Shown piece by piece: positions 16,648 through 25,747 of a stretch of 38,370 bases of DNA. Under the pieces are notes generated by a model. It did not search any database. It was not told where the DNA came from and worked only from the letters and a program-made list of their open reading frames with translations. This DNA is from Shewanella algicola (GTDB lineage: Bacteria; Pseudomonadota; Gammaproteobacteria; Enterobacterales; Shewanellaceae). The DNA lies in contig NZ_BMQI01000049.1 in NCBI RefSeq assembly GCF_014648035.1, positions 1-38,370 on the forward strand, given 5' to 3'. Position 1 is the first letter of the stretch, and each line of letters opens with the position of its first letter. A program made the position numbers and the translations under genes.

Positions 16648-16674
16648 GGCCGCTCATATCGAGTGGCCTTTTTT
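16648..16674 (+). terminator. Terminator after aceF
   Basis: Stem ggccgctc (16648-16655) / gagtggcc (16661-16668), 8 bp with one G-T pair and a 5-base loop, is followed by six T. It separates pdhR-aceEF from lpdA, so lpdA is probably also transcribed from its own promoter. Confidence 0.88.
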
Positions 16675-16812
16675 ATGTTGATGATTATCACCAATGTTTG
16701 ATTGTGATTGTCATCAAACAAAGGGTAAAATGCTGACAGCTATCACAATCTGGCCACATGGATTGTTGAATCGGTTTTGTCCGCCAACATATGCAAAAGA
16801 ATAGAGGAAAAC

Positions 16813-18246
16813 ATGAGTAACGAAATTAACACTCAGGTAGTTGTATTAGGATCTGGCCCTGCAGGCTATTCAGCAGCATTCCGTGCCGCTGATTTAGGTT
16901 TAGATACCATTATCGTTGAACGTTTTAGCACCTTAGGTGGTGTATGTTTGAACGTAGGTTGTATCCCATCTAAAGCATTACTACACATTGCTAAAGTGAT
17001 TGAAGAAGCCAAAGCAGCTGCCAGTCACGGTGTAGTATTTGGTGAGCCAACAATCGATTTAGAAAAATTACGTGGCTTTAAAGAGAAAGTGGTTGGCCAG
17101 CTAACAGGCGGATTAGGCGGAATGTCTAAAATGCGTAAAGTTAACGTGGTTAATGGCTTTGGTAAGTTCACTGGCCCTAACACTCTTGAAGTGACCGCAG
17201 CTGACGGTACTGTCACTGTGGTTCAGTTTGAGCAAGCTATTATTGCTGCCGGTTCACGTCCAATAGAATTACCATTCATTCCGCATGAAGATCCACGTAT
17301 TTGGGATTCGACTGACGCACTAGAATTGAAAGAAGTGCCTGGTAAATTATTGGTGATGGGCGGCGGTATCATTGGTTTAGAAATGGGTACTGTGTACTCG
17401 TCACTAGGCAGTGAAATTGACGTGGTTGAAATGTTTGACCAAGTTATTCCAGCAGCTGACAAAGATATCGTTCGTGTATTCACTAAGCAAATCAAGAAGA
17501 AGTTTAACTTAATCCTTGAAACTAAAGTGACTGCAGTAGAAGCCAAAGAAGATGGTATCTACGTAACAATGGAAGGCAAGAGTGCTCCAGCAGAACCAGT
17601 ACGTTACGATGCAGTATTAGTCGCGATTGGTCGTACACCAAACGGCAAGCTCATTGCGGCTGAAAAAGCAGGTGTTAATGTTGATGAGCGTGGCTTTATC
17701 AATGTAGACAAGCAATTACGCACTAACGTGCCACACATCTATGCTATCGGCGACATCGTTGGTCAACCAATGTTGGCTCATAAAGGTGTGCATGAAGGCC
17801 ACGTAGCTGCTGAAGTTATTGCCGGTATGAAGCACTACTTCGACCCTAAAGTGATCCCTTCGATTGCTTATACTGACCCTGAAGTAGCATGGGTTGGTTT
17901 AACTGAAAAAGAAGCAAAAGAGCAAGGTGTTGCTTACGAAACTGCGACTTTCCCATGGGCTGCAAGTGGCCGTGCAATCGCATCAGATTGTAGCGAAGGT
18001 ATGACCAAGTTAATTTTCGACAAAGACACTCACCGCGTGATTGGTGGTGCTATTGTTGGCGTTAACGGTGGTGAACTATTAGGCGAAATCGGCCTAGCGA
18101 TTGAAATGGGTTGTGATGCTGAAGATTTAGCATTAACCATTCACGCTCACCCAACTTTACATGAGTCAGTAGGTTTAGCTGCTGAAATGTACGAAGGTTC
18201 AATTACTGATTTACCTAACCCTAAAGCGGTTAAGAAAAAGAAGTAA
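16813..18246 (+). CDS. lpdA: Dihydrolipoamide dehydrogenase (E3)
   Basis: The 477-residue flavoprotein reoxidises dihydrolipoyl groups of the pyruvate and 2-oxoglutarate dehydrogenases and of the glycine cleavage system, producing NADH. Visible are the FAD dinucleotide motif VVLGSGPAGYSAAFRAADLG, the redox disulfide C45/C50 (GGVCLNVGCIPSK), the NAD-binding LLVMGGGIIGLEMG and the C-terminal HAHPTLHES catalytic His-Glu pair. I start at the ATG at 16813, which has GAGGAAAAC immediately upstream. The TTG at 16777 would add 12 residues and lacks a ribosome binding site. A terminator before the gene and a 139-base spacer after it suggest independent transcription to serve several complexes. Confidence 0.97.
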   Translation: MSNEINTQVVVLGSGPAGYSAAFRAADLGLDTIIVERFSTLGGVCLNVGCIPSKALLHIAKVIEEAKAAASHGVVFGEPTIDLEKLRGFKEKVVGQLTGGLGGMSKMRKVNVVNGFGKFTGPNTLEVTAADGTVTVVQFEQAIIAAGSRPIELPFIPHEDPRIWDSTDALELKEVPGKLLVMGGGIIGLEMGTVYSSLGSEIDVVEMFDQVIPAADKDIVRVFTKQIKKKFNLILETKVTAVEAKEDGIYVTMEGKSAPAEPVRYDAVLVAIGRTPNGKLIAAEKAGVNVDERGFINVDKQLRTNVPHIYAIGDIVGQPMLAHKGVHEGHVAAEVIAGMKHYFDPKVIPSIAYTDPEVAWVGLTEKEAKEQGVAYETATFPWAASGRAIASDCSEGMTKLIFDKDTHRVIGGAIVGVNGGELLGEIGLAIEMGCDAEDLALTIHAHPTLHESVGLAAEMYEGSITDLPNPKAVKKKK

Positions 18247-18268
18247 TATCGCGTTATGATTAATGATT

Positions 18269-18298
18269 AAAGCACTCCATAAAGGGGTGCTTTTTTTT
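18269..18298 (+). terminator. Terminator after lpdA
   Basis: Stem aagcactcc (18269-18277 region) / ggggtgctt, 9 bp with one G-T pair and loop ataaa, is followed by eight T in total. Placed 22 bases after the lpdA stop. Confidence 0.9.
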
Positions 18299-18762
18299 GG
18301 ATGTTTTTTGAGAAGATAGTCTAGGCTTAACTCTTATCCGTGTTTTATTGCAAACGGTATGCTGCGATGGTTGCCAAGATAGGTGTCGTAAGTGCTGCGT
18401 GAAACAGCCGCAAGCAAAATAAATTTTCGTATTTAATGTAACGTTTATGGGTAGCAAGTTGCGCTGTTGATATAGCCTAAAAGGTGTAACTTTATGAATA
18501 TTATGAGTTACTCAAATACCGTACGCTACACGGCATATAAAAAGTATTTTGGACTGTGTTGTCAAAGGTAGAGTTCATGTTAAATACGTGTAATAAAATA
18601 TGTGACTTTGCTAAGGTAATAATGTTAAAACAATAAGATATAACAATATTATGTAGTGTGTTTTTTAGCACCTCTTGTCCTCACCTCATTATTTATTGAG
18701 TTGGTAGGGTGTTATTTTTTCGGCATTATGCCAGTGTTTAATTAGAGGAATTGACTGAGTTT
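18299..18762 (+). other. Long leader/promoter region of the c-di-GMP gene
   Basis: I see no gene here. The stretch is AT-rich from about 18480 and holds several TATAAT-like hexamers, so no single promoter can be chosen. A perfect palindrome GGCATTATGCC (18722-18732) lies 30 bases before the ATG of the next gene and close to its ribosome binding site (AGAGGA, 18744-18749). It could influence translation. Confidence 0.45.
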
Positions 18763-21700
18763 ATGATTAGAGTTGTGTTGTTAAGCCTAAGTTGTTGGAT
18801 ATGCTTTCTCCTTGCTGTCGCCCCCGTTCACGGAGCTGATATTGTTCAGCGGGTTTTTAATGCTAAAGATGGTTTAGCTAATGCACGAATTCAAGATATC
18901 AGCTTTGATCGATATGGTTATGTGTGGTTAGCAACCCAAGAAGGTCTGTACCGGGTTAGCAACAGCAAAGTAAGACGCATTGATAAGGTCGGCTTTGACT
19001 CGGTATTAGATGATGAACTGACTACCTCGGTGATTAACTCAGGGCCTGATCATTTATTAATTGGTACCCAATCTTCACTGTATCTATACAGCATTCTCGA
19101 CAATCAATTTAGTTTACTGCTCAAGCCCCAAGGCGATGATATTACCAATATCAATAAAAGCATTCGGGTGGTTGCTTACCAACGTCAATTAGATAATCAA
19201 TTACTGCTATTGGGCGATTCAGGCAAGGTTTATTACTTTGACGATGACAACAAGTCATTGAGACTCTCATTAAAGCATCAATTAAACCCCGACCTAAACT
19301 GGGCAAATGTACTGCAGTTGCATGATGGACGCTACCTTTTCTCAACCCGAGATGAGCTGCAAATTCACCAAACTGACGGCACCTTTATTGGCCATTTTCC
19401 TTGGGCAGATAAAAATGGTTCAATAAGAAAAATATTTCAAGATAAGCAGCAGCGTATTTGGCTACTTACATCGAAAGGATTATACCAAGCTAACCCTGAG
19501 TCATTATCGGTGCAAGTTGTGCCTGAGATACCTTATTACGTCGATCAAATGGCCGAGGATCTTAATGGCGATTTATGGGTGTCGAGCCGTAGCGGATTAA
19601 TTTTTTGGGAGCAAAAAAGCAACACATTTACATTGTACCCAGATGCGTTAAAACAACGGGCTAACATTGACTATATTCATGATATTGCAGTCGATTCCGA
19701 TGGGCTGCTATGGGTTGGCGGTTCGGGTGATGGCTTAGCTGTTATTGCCGGTACACCGTCGTTTTTACTTGAAAGTTATTCTAAAAAATCATCCTATCAA
19801 CTCAAAAATGAGATGACATGGTCTATTTATGTTGAAGATGAAAAAATATGGCTTGGCACTGATAGTAGTTTATCTGCAATTGATCTGACGAGTAATGGAG
19901 CTTCGACAACCATTATCCCTTCAGGATTTAAAATCAGCGACAGTATTTATTCACTTGGGTCATTAAATGAAGATCATATTATTTTAGGAACGACCTCTGG
20001 GCTATACGTTGTCAATAAAACCACTAACGAAAGCAGTAATTTTGCGACTTGGAGCGGCGGTAAAGAGTCCTTAAGTAATAGAATTATATTTAGTATTTAT
20101 CGAGATAAACTAAATCCTAAACGTGTCTGGTTTGGCACAAATAAAGGTGCATATTATTGGCAAGAGGGTAATGATGATCTGGTGCTTGAGGAGTTATATG
20201 ACGGCCAACAAACATTAACAAATACTTCGTATCGAGATTTTCTACGCGAAAATGAAGATAGATTGTGGGTCACTGGGGCCAAGATTTTTGGCTATGTTGA
20301 TTCTACTGGTGAGTATCATTCAAAATTAAATCTCTTTAACGATTATGCCAATACACCGATGGTTAATTCTCTATTGCAAGTCGCGCCAGATATACTTTGG
20401 TTAGGCACCACGCAACAAGGCATTATCGAACTCAATACACAAACTAACGCCATTAAGTCACTTGATCAACAGTGGAAAATTGATTGTAAAGTGGTGTACT
20501 TTTTACACGATAGCGCCACCGACCATATTATTGGTTGTGCTAATTCACTGATTAAAATTAATAAACTCAACGGCAAGGTCAGTTCATTTAACCACAAAGA
20601 TGGTTTTATATCAGATGAGTTTAATGAAGCGGCTGAGTTTTATGACCCCGAAAAAGGCTTTTTTATTGGCACCCCTGATGGCGCTATGCTGATTGATTTA
20701 GATAAATTAGCTCCTCGTACAGTCAGCGATAAAGTCATACTTGAATCGGTATCGGTTTATTATGATGACACTACCGCGGTGTATTTAATTCCCAGTCAAT
20801 TAACCCAGGTTGACCCTGGTGCCAGCCTAATTAGTTTTCATATTGCCTTATTAGATTATTTAGACGATACCCCAATGACATTGCAATATCGATTGGCGAA
20901 AGAGGGCGCTGAAGCGGGAAATTACTTGTTGCTTCAAGGGCAGTCACAAATCAACATTACCGGTTTGAGCGCAGGCGATTATGTTTTAGAACTCTTGTAT
21001 AAACGCAACGGCGTTTGGTCGAGTGAACCGTTCCAATATCCATTTACGGTTAAGCAATATTGGTGGAAGTCACAAGAGTTCAAAGGCGCATTGAGTATTT
21101 CATTATTGTTGATTGGTGCGATTCTATTACTGTATCGACAACAACAAATTAATCGCTTTAAACACATCAATTCGAAACTACAAAAAAGTGATGAAAGACT
21201 GCATCAGGCTCTTAAAGGCAGTGATTCAGATTTATGGGAGTGGCATGACAGCAGCCAACTGATCTCGCTAGATAATAGAGGGGGAGTATTGGGGAGTGAG
21301 CCCGCATTTGTATTAGCCATTGCTGATTTGCCATTGCATCCTGCTGATATGGAAAGATTTAATAAAACTTGGCTTGAGTTTTACCATTGCCAAACGGATG
21401 TATTAGATATTGAATATCGCTATTTGCACCCTCAAGATGCTACATGGCATTGGTTACGGATAAACGGTCGTGCAGTCGAGGTTGATCGGCAAGCGGGTAA
21501 GGTTGTTCACGCTGCCGGAATGTATACCGATATTACCAAAAAGCGCGCACTTGAAAGCGAAGTCAACTTGCTTGCTCAAGCTTTTGAAAACACTTCTGAA
21601 GGCATGTTGATTTTAAATGTTAATAAAGACATTAAAATTAGTAATGCTGCAGCAAACTTGATTTTAGCTTCGCACAAAACAGATTTAGCCGGTAAGCCTT

Positions 21701-23214
21701 TTATTGAGTTAGTTGCCGAGTCGGCTGAGCCCTTCGATATGGACGATGTGTTTGATAAAGAGCGCTTTTGGACTGGTGAGTGTGAGTTTTATTGCGTTGA
21801 TGGCAGTCGCTGCCCGGTTTGGATGAACGTGTCTACCATGATCAACGACAGTGCCGAGTCACTGTATTATGTGGTGGTATTTTCTGACATTACCGAGCGC
21901 AAACACAGTGAACAACACCTTAAACGCTTAGCCAACAATGATACCTTAACGGGACTGGCTAATCGCTCTATGTTTTCACGTCGTTTAGGCCAAGTTATTG
22001 AAGCGGCAAAACAACATGACGAAACGCTCGCGTTGCTGTTTTTAGATTTAGATCGTTTTAAGCATGTAAATGACTCATATGGCCATGGTATGGGGGATGC
22101 ATTGCTAGTCGAAGCCGCAAACCGGTTACAAACTTGTTTGTCTGAAGAGCACTTATTATGCCGTTTTGGTGGTGATGAATTTGTGATTTTATTGCGCGAT
22201 GCAAAAGATATCGACACTATCAATCACATTGCAAAGCAATTACTTAACCAAATAGAAATGCCGTTTAAGCTATATGGACGAGAGTTTTTTATTTCAACCA
22301 GTATTGGCATTAGTATTTGGTCCGGTGATGACCAAACCCCCGAAACCTTGATAAAAAATGCCGACTTGGCCATGTATCATGCAAAAGAAGAAGGCCGGGG
22401 GAATTTTCAATATTATTCAGCAGAGCGCAATGCAGAAGCCTTATACCATTTACGTTTAGAGGCTGACTTACATAAAGCCATAGCGAGCAATGAATTTGAA
22501 ATTTATTACCAACCGCAAGTCAATGTTGAAAAGAATCGCTTAGCAGGTGTTGAGGCGTTAATTCGCTGGCATCATCCGCTAGATGGTCTGGTGCGCCCAG
22601 ATGTATTTATTGGCATTGCAGAGTCGTGTGGATTAATCGTCGACATTGATCGCTGGGTATTAACTCAAGCCTGTATTGACGGAGCCCGTTGGTGTAAAGA
22701 ATATCAACAAGATTTGTTGGTGTCGGTCAATGTGTCAACCATGCATTTTAGGCAACCTGACTTTATCGACTTTATTACTGCCACCTTACATAAAACCGGG
22801 ATGCCAGCTAAGTGCTTGTCTATTGAAATCACAGAAGGTGTGTTGATGCGGGAAATCGATATTGCCACTCAACACTTATTAGCATTAAAACAATTGGGCG
22901 TTGATGTGGCTATTGATGACTTTGGCACAGGCTATTCATCGCTAGCGTATTTGCGCACATTTAAAGTTAATACCCTTAAAATCGATCGCTCCTTCTTGAT
23001 TCACATCGACCAAAATCAAGCTGACCAGGCTATTGTTAGCAGTATTATCGAGCTGGCTCGAAACTTATCGTTAGAAGTGGTCGCTGAAGGGATTGAAACC
23101 CCAGAGCAATTGGCCCAAGTTGTTAAACGAGGTTGCCATATTATTCAGGGATATTACTTCGCTAAACCTATGCCCAAAGCCGAACTTGAGCAACACATGA
23201 AACAGTACCAATAA
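18763..23214 (+). CDS. Membrane sensor with beta-propeller, PAS, GGDEF and EAL domains (c-di-GMP turnover)
   Basis: A 1483-residue protein. A signal or anchor segment (MIRVVLLSLSCWICFLLAV) is followed by periplasmic propeller repeats of the Reg_prop type (YVWLATQEGLYRVS, RIWLLTSKGLYQ, LLWVGGSGDGLAVI, VWFGTNKGAYYW, ILWLGTTQQGIIEL). A Y_Y_Y-like domain comes next (about 660-765), then a membrane helix (about 774-796) and two PAS regions (about 810-930, 935-1045). The GGDEF domain has an intact GGDEF at about 1136 but no RxxD inhibitory site. The EAL domain has EAL at about 1264, EITEGVLM, DDFGTGYSSL and VAEGIE. Both catalytic signatures look intact, so it may make or degrade c-di-GMP. The combination resembles Shewanella bifunctional or phosphodiesterase proteins. 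I chose the ATG at 18763. A TTG 12 bases upstream lies too close to AGAGGA. Confidence 0.92.
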   Translation: MIRVVLLSLSCWICFLLAVAPVHGADIVQRVFNAKDGLANARIQDISFDRYGYVWLATQEGLYRVSNSKVRRIDKVGFDSVLDDELTTSVINSGPDHLLIGTQSSLYLYSILDNQFSLLLKPQGDDITNINKSIRVVAYQRQLDNQLLLLGDSGKVYYFDDDNKSLRLSLKHQLNPDLNWANVLQLHDGRYLFSTRDELQIHQTDGTFIGHFPWADKNGSIRKIFQDKQQRIWLLTSKGLYQANPESLSVQVVPEIPYYVDQMAEDLNGDLWVSSRSGLIFWEQKSNTFTLYPDALKQRANIDYIHDIAVDSDGLLWVGGSGDGLAVIAGTPSFLLESYSKKSSYQLKNEMTWSIYVEDEKIWLGTDSSLSAIDLTSNGASTTIIPSGFKISDSIYSLGSLNEDHIILGTTSGLYVVNKTTNESSNFATWSGGKESLSNRIIFSIYRDKLNPKRVWFGTNKGAYYWQEGNDDLVLEELYDGQQTLTNTSYRDFLRENEDRLWVTGAKIFGYVDSTGEYHSKLNLFNDYANTPMVNSLLQVAPDILWLGTTQQGIIELNTQTNAIKSLDQQWKIDCKVVYFLHDSATDHIIGCANSLIKINKLNGKVSSFNHKDGFISDEFNEAAEFYDPEKGFFIGTPDGAMLIDLDKLAPRTVSDKVILESVSVYYDDTTAVYLIPSQLTQVDPGASLISFHIALLDYLDDTPMTLQYRLAKEGAEAGNYLLLQGQSQINITGLSAGDYVLELLYKRNGVWSSEPFQYPFTVKQYWWKSQEFKGALSISLLLIGAILLLYRQQQINRFKHINSKLQKSDERLHQALKGSDSDLWEWHDSSQLISLDNRGGVLGSEPAFVLAIADLPLHPADMERFNKTWLEFYHCQTDVLDIEYRYLHPQDATWHWLRINGRAVEVDRQAGKVVHAAGMYTDITKKRALESEVNLLAQAFENTSEGMLILNVNKDIKISNAAANLILASHKTDLAGKPFIELVAESAEPFDMDDVFDKERFWTGECEFYCVDGSRCPVWMNVSTMINDSAESLYYVVVFSDITERKHSEQHLKRLANNDTLTGLANRSMFSRRLGQVIEAAKQHDETLALLFLDLDRFKHVNDSYGHGMGDALLVEAANRLQTCLSEEHLLCRFGGDEFVILLRDAKDIDTINHIAKQLLNQIEMPFKLYGREFFISTSIGISIWSGDDQTPETLIKNADLAMYHAKEEGRGNFQYYSAERNAEALYHLRLEADLHKAIASNEFEIYYQPQVNVEKNRLAGVEALIRWHHPLDGLVRPDVFIGIAESCGLIVDIDRWVLTQACIDGARWCKEYQQDLLVSVNVSTMHFRQPDFIDFITATLHKTGMPAKCLSIEITEGVLMREIDIATQHLLALKQLGVDVAIDDFGTGYSSLAYLRTFKVNTLKIDRSFLIHIDQNQADQAIVSSIIELARNLSLEVVAEGIETPEQLAQVVKRGCHIIQGYYFAKPMPKAELEQHMKQYQ

Positions 23215-23343
23215 GCATTCAACAAACTGATGAAACAGGTTATTTCAAGCAATATTATTGATGAGCAAGCCTGAGTCAATTAGTTTGGGTATTGGTTAAA
23301 TCTTGTTAGAATGCGTTGTTTTTACTTAATTGCGGAATGATTT

Positions 23344-25608
23344 ATGCTTACAATTTTGCGCCTTAATCAACTAAGTTGGTTTTTGCTAAGCTGCCTTTGT
23401 TTTAGTGCGGTGTTACAACCCGTAATGGCGGCTTCTAAAATAGCGAAAGAAAGACCGACAATTGGGCTCGTGCTCAGTGGTGGTGGTGCAAAAGGGACCG
23501 CGCATATTGGGGTATTAAAAGTACTCGAAAAAAACCGAATTCCAGTCGATTATGTTGCCGGAACCAGTATTGGTGCATACGTAGCAGGTATGTATGCGCT
23601 TGGTTACAGTGCAGAGCAAATTGAAAAAATCATGCTTAGCGGCGAATGGACTGACGGCTATTCAGATACTATTCCGCGTGAGAGTTTAAGCTACCGTGAT
23701 AAACAACAACGCGACCAGTTTAATATTCCACTGACCGTTGGTTATAACGACAACCGTTTAACCTCTCCAAGTGGATTGTTACGCGGACAAAGTATGTCGT
23801 TATTACTCAGACACTCTACCGATTTGGTTGAGCAATTTGGTGATTTTGATGATCTGGCCATTCCCTATCGTGCTGTTGCTACCGACTTAGCAACCAGTGA
23901 AGCCGTTGTGTTATCAAGCGGTAGCGTGGTACAAGCCATGCAAGCATCGGCAACCGTGCCGGGAGCGTTACAACCGGCTATTATTGATGGCCGTTTGTTA
24001 GTTGATGGCGGTATTGCCAACAACATGCCCGTGGATGTGGTCAAAGCGATGGGTGCTGACATTATCATTGCTGTTGATATTGGTTCACCATTAGTCGGTC
24101 AAGACCGACTCGACAGTACAGTCGCTGTACTTGAGCAGCTATCAACCATTTTGACTCAAGCCAGCACTGCGCGGCAAAAAACACTACTCACAGAGCGCGA
24201 TATTCTTATTCGCCCCGCCATTGATGTACTCAGTACCACTGACTTTTCCATTATGCCGTTGGCACTCAAATTAGGCGAAGATGCGGCAAAAATTCAATTA
24301 GAAAAACTCAAATCTTTATCGATAAAAGAGTCTGATTATTTGGCTTATCAAGCAGAAAAAACACAACAAAGCTTGCAGTGGAATGACCCACTTAAAAAAC
24401 CAATTTATAAAATTGCCTTTGATAATCAATCAAAGGTCAGTGAAAAATTATTGCGTGAGCGTCTCGATATCGAAAAAGGTGACGTGCTCACCAAAGAAGA
24501 TTTAGCCGATGCAATTAACCGTGTTTATGCATTAAATAAATTTGAACGGGTTGATGCCGAATTTGAAGACGTAGATCAAGGACGAATTTTAACGGTTACT
24601 ACCAAGGCCAAGTCGTGGGGACCTAATTATTTTCAAGCTGGTTTTAACTGGGAAGATGACTTTAGTTTAGATTCGGCAATTACACTGAGTTTGGCGTTAA
24701 CCATGACCGATCTCACCTCAAAAGGTGGCGAGTGGCGTAATGAAATTGAATTAGGTTACCGCAAACTCATTGCAACTGAGTTTTATCAACCGTTAGATCG
24801 AGACCAAACTTTTTATAGCCTGGCACGTTTACAGTACCAAATGTTAAATTGGGATGTACTTGATCAAGACAGCAGTTATTTATTACTCGAAAATAACGTT
24901 GCGCAGCTTGAGCTAGGTTTAGGTTACAACTATGACTCCGATGGCATCATGGAGCTCGGCTTTATTGGTGAAAATGGTCACGTTAAAAGTGAGGTGAATA
25001 CACAAGACTCAATAAGTTATCACTCAACGGGTGCTTACTTTAAAATAAGCTATGACACTTTAAACAGTATTAGCTTCCCTACTGACGGTAACCGATTTAC
25101 TTTTGTCAGCTATTTAAGGGATGAGTCTTATAGTGGCACCACTAGTTCAGATAATACTTTTAGTGACGATCTCGCATGGCAATTTGAAGCCGACTGGAAA
25201 GGGGCGTTAAAGCTAGGTAATCACGCTATTGTGGGTAAAATGGAATTTGCAACCACTGAAAATGACGGCAACTTTACTCTGCATGTTGCAGAGTTAGGCG
25301 GCTTTTTAAATTTATCAGGTTACCGTAAAGATACCCTTGTGGGCGCGCATAAAATATTCAGTGCGATTATTTACCAATATGACTTAGGGCGTGATGTGTT
25401 AATTACCGATTTACCTTTGTATTTAGGGGCCAGTTTAGAGGGCGGTAATGTGTGGTTTGAACGCAGCGAAATGGACTTCGATGACTTAATTTATGCCAGT
25501 AGCTTATATTTGGGTACCGATACTGATTGGGGCCCTGCGGCGCTTGGTTTAGGGGTAACAAACCAAGGTGATGCTGCATTCTATCTGTTTTTAGGTAAGA
25601 ACTTTTAA
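23344..25608 (+). CDS. PlpD-like patatin phospholipase with POTRA and outer-membrane barrel
   Basis: The 754-residue protein has a signal peptide (likely cut after VMA, residue 29) and then a patatin domain (about 38-330). The patatin domain holds the oxyanion loop SGGGAKG (45-51), nucleophile S75 in GTSIG and catalytic D221 in VDGGIANN. A POTRA-like segment (about 355-420, KIAFDNQSKVSEKLL...VDQGRILTVTTKAK) is followed by an Omp85-type beta-barrel ending in the outer-membrane signature FYLFLGKNF. This order matches type Vd autotransporters such as Pseudomonas PlpD, a secreted class A1 phospholipase. Whether the patatin part is released or stays at the surface cannot be told. It starts 129 bases after the c-di-GMP gene, and no terminator is visible between them. 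Confidence 0.93.
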   Translation: MLTILRLNQLSWFLLSCLCFSAVLQPVMAASKIAKERPTIGLVLSGGGAKGTAHIGVLKVLEKNRIPVDYVAGTSIGAYVAGMYALGYSAEQIEKIMLSGEWTDGYSDTIPRESLSYRDKQQRDQFNIPLTVGYNDNRLTSPSGLLRGQSMSLLLRHSTDLVEQFGDFDDLAIPYRAVATDLATSEAVVLSSGSVVQAMQASATVPGALQPAIIDGRLLVDGGIANNMPVDVVKAMGADIIIAVDIGSPLVGQDRLDSTVAVLEQLSTILTQASTARQKTLLTERDILIRPAIDVLSTTDFSIMPLALKLGEDAAKIQLEKLKSLSIKESDYLAYQAEKTQQSLQWNDPLKKPIYKIAFDNQSKVSEKLLRERLDIEKGDVLTKEDLADAINRVYALNKFERVDAEFEDVDQGRILTVTTKAKSWGPNYFQAGFNWEDDFSLDSAITLSLALTMTDLTSKGGEWRNEIELGYRKLIATEFYQPLDRDQTFYSLARLQYQMLNWDVLDQDSSYLLLENNVAQLELGLGYNYDSDGIMELGFIGENGHVKSEVNTQDSISYHSTGAYFKISYDTLNSISFPTDGNRFTFVSYLRDESYSGTTSSDNTFSDDLAWQFEADWKGALKLGNHAIVGKMEFATTENDGNFTLHVAELGGFLNLSGYRKDTLVGAHKIFSAIIYQYDLGRDVLITDLPLYLGASLEGGNVWFERSEMDFDDLIYASSLYLGTDTDWGPAALGLGVTNQGDAAFYLFLGKNF

Positions 25609-25626
25609 GCCGTCTATCTAAGCAAA

Positions 25627-25747
25627 AAGCCTAGGATGCTTCGCTGTTAGAGGCTATTAAATCTTAACAGCGAAGCTGCCCCTAGCAGGACGAAGTTTGC
25701 CCTAGAAGCGAAGCGCACTATCCGCGTAGCAGCCTAGGCACCTAGGC
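25627..25747 (+). repeat. CTAG-rich intergenic repeat, copy 3
   Basis: Five CTAG sites lie among the same blocks as in copies 1 and 2: cagcgaagctgcccctagca, then ggacgaagtttgccctag, then aagcgaagcgc and gcgtagcagcctaggcac. It is more degenerate in the left part. The right edge runs into the 3' end of the hxpB-like gene and supplies that gene's TAG stop inside a cctagg unit (25742-25744). Relative to that gene, its orientation equals that of copies 1 and 2 to theirs. Confidence 0.75.
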
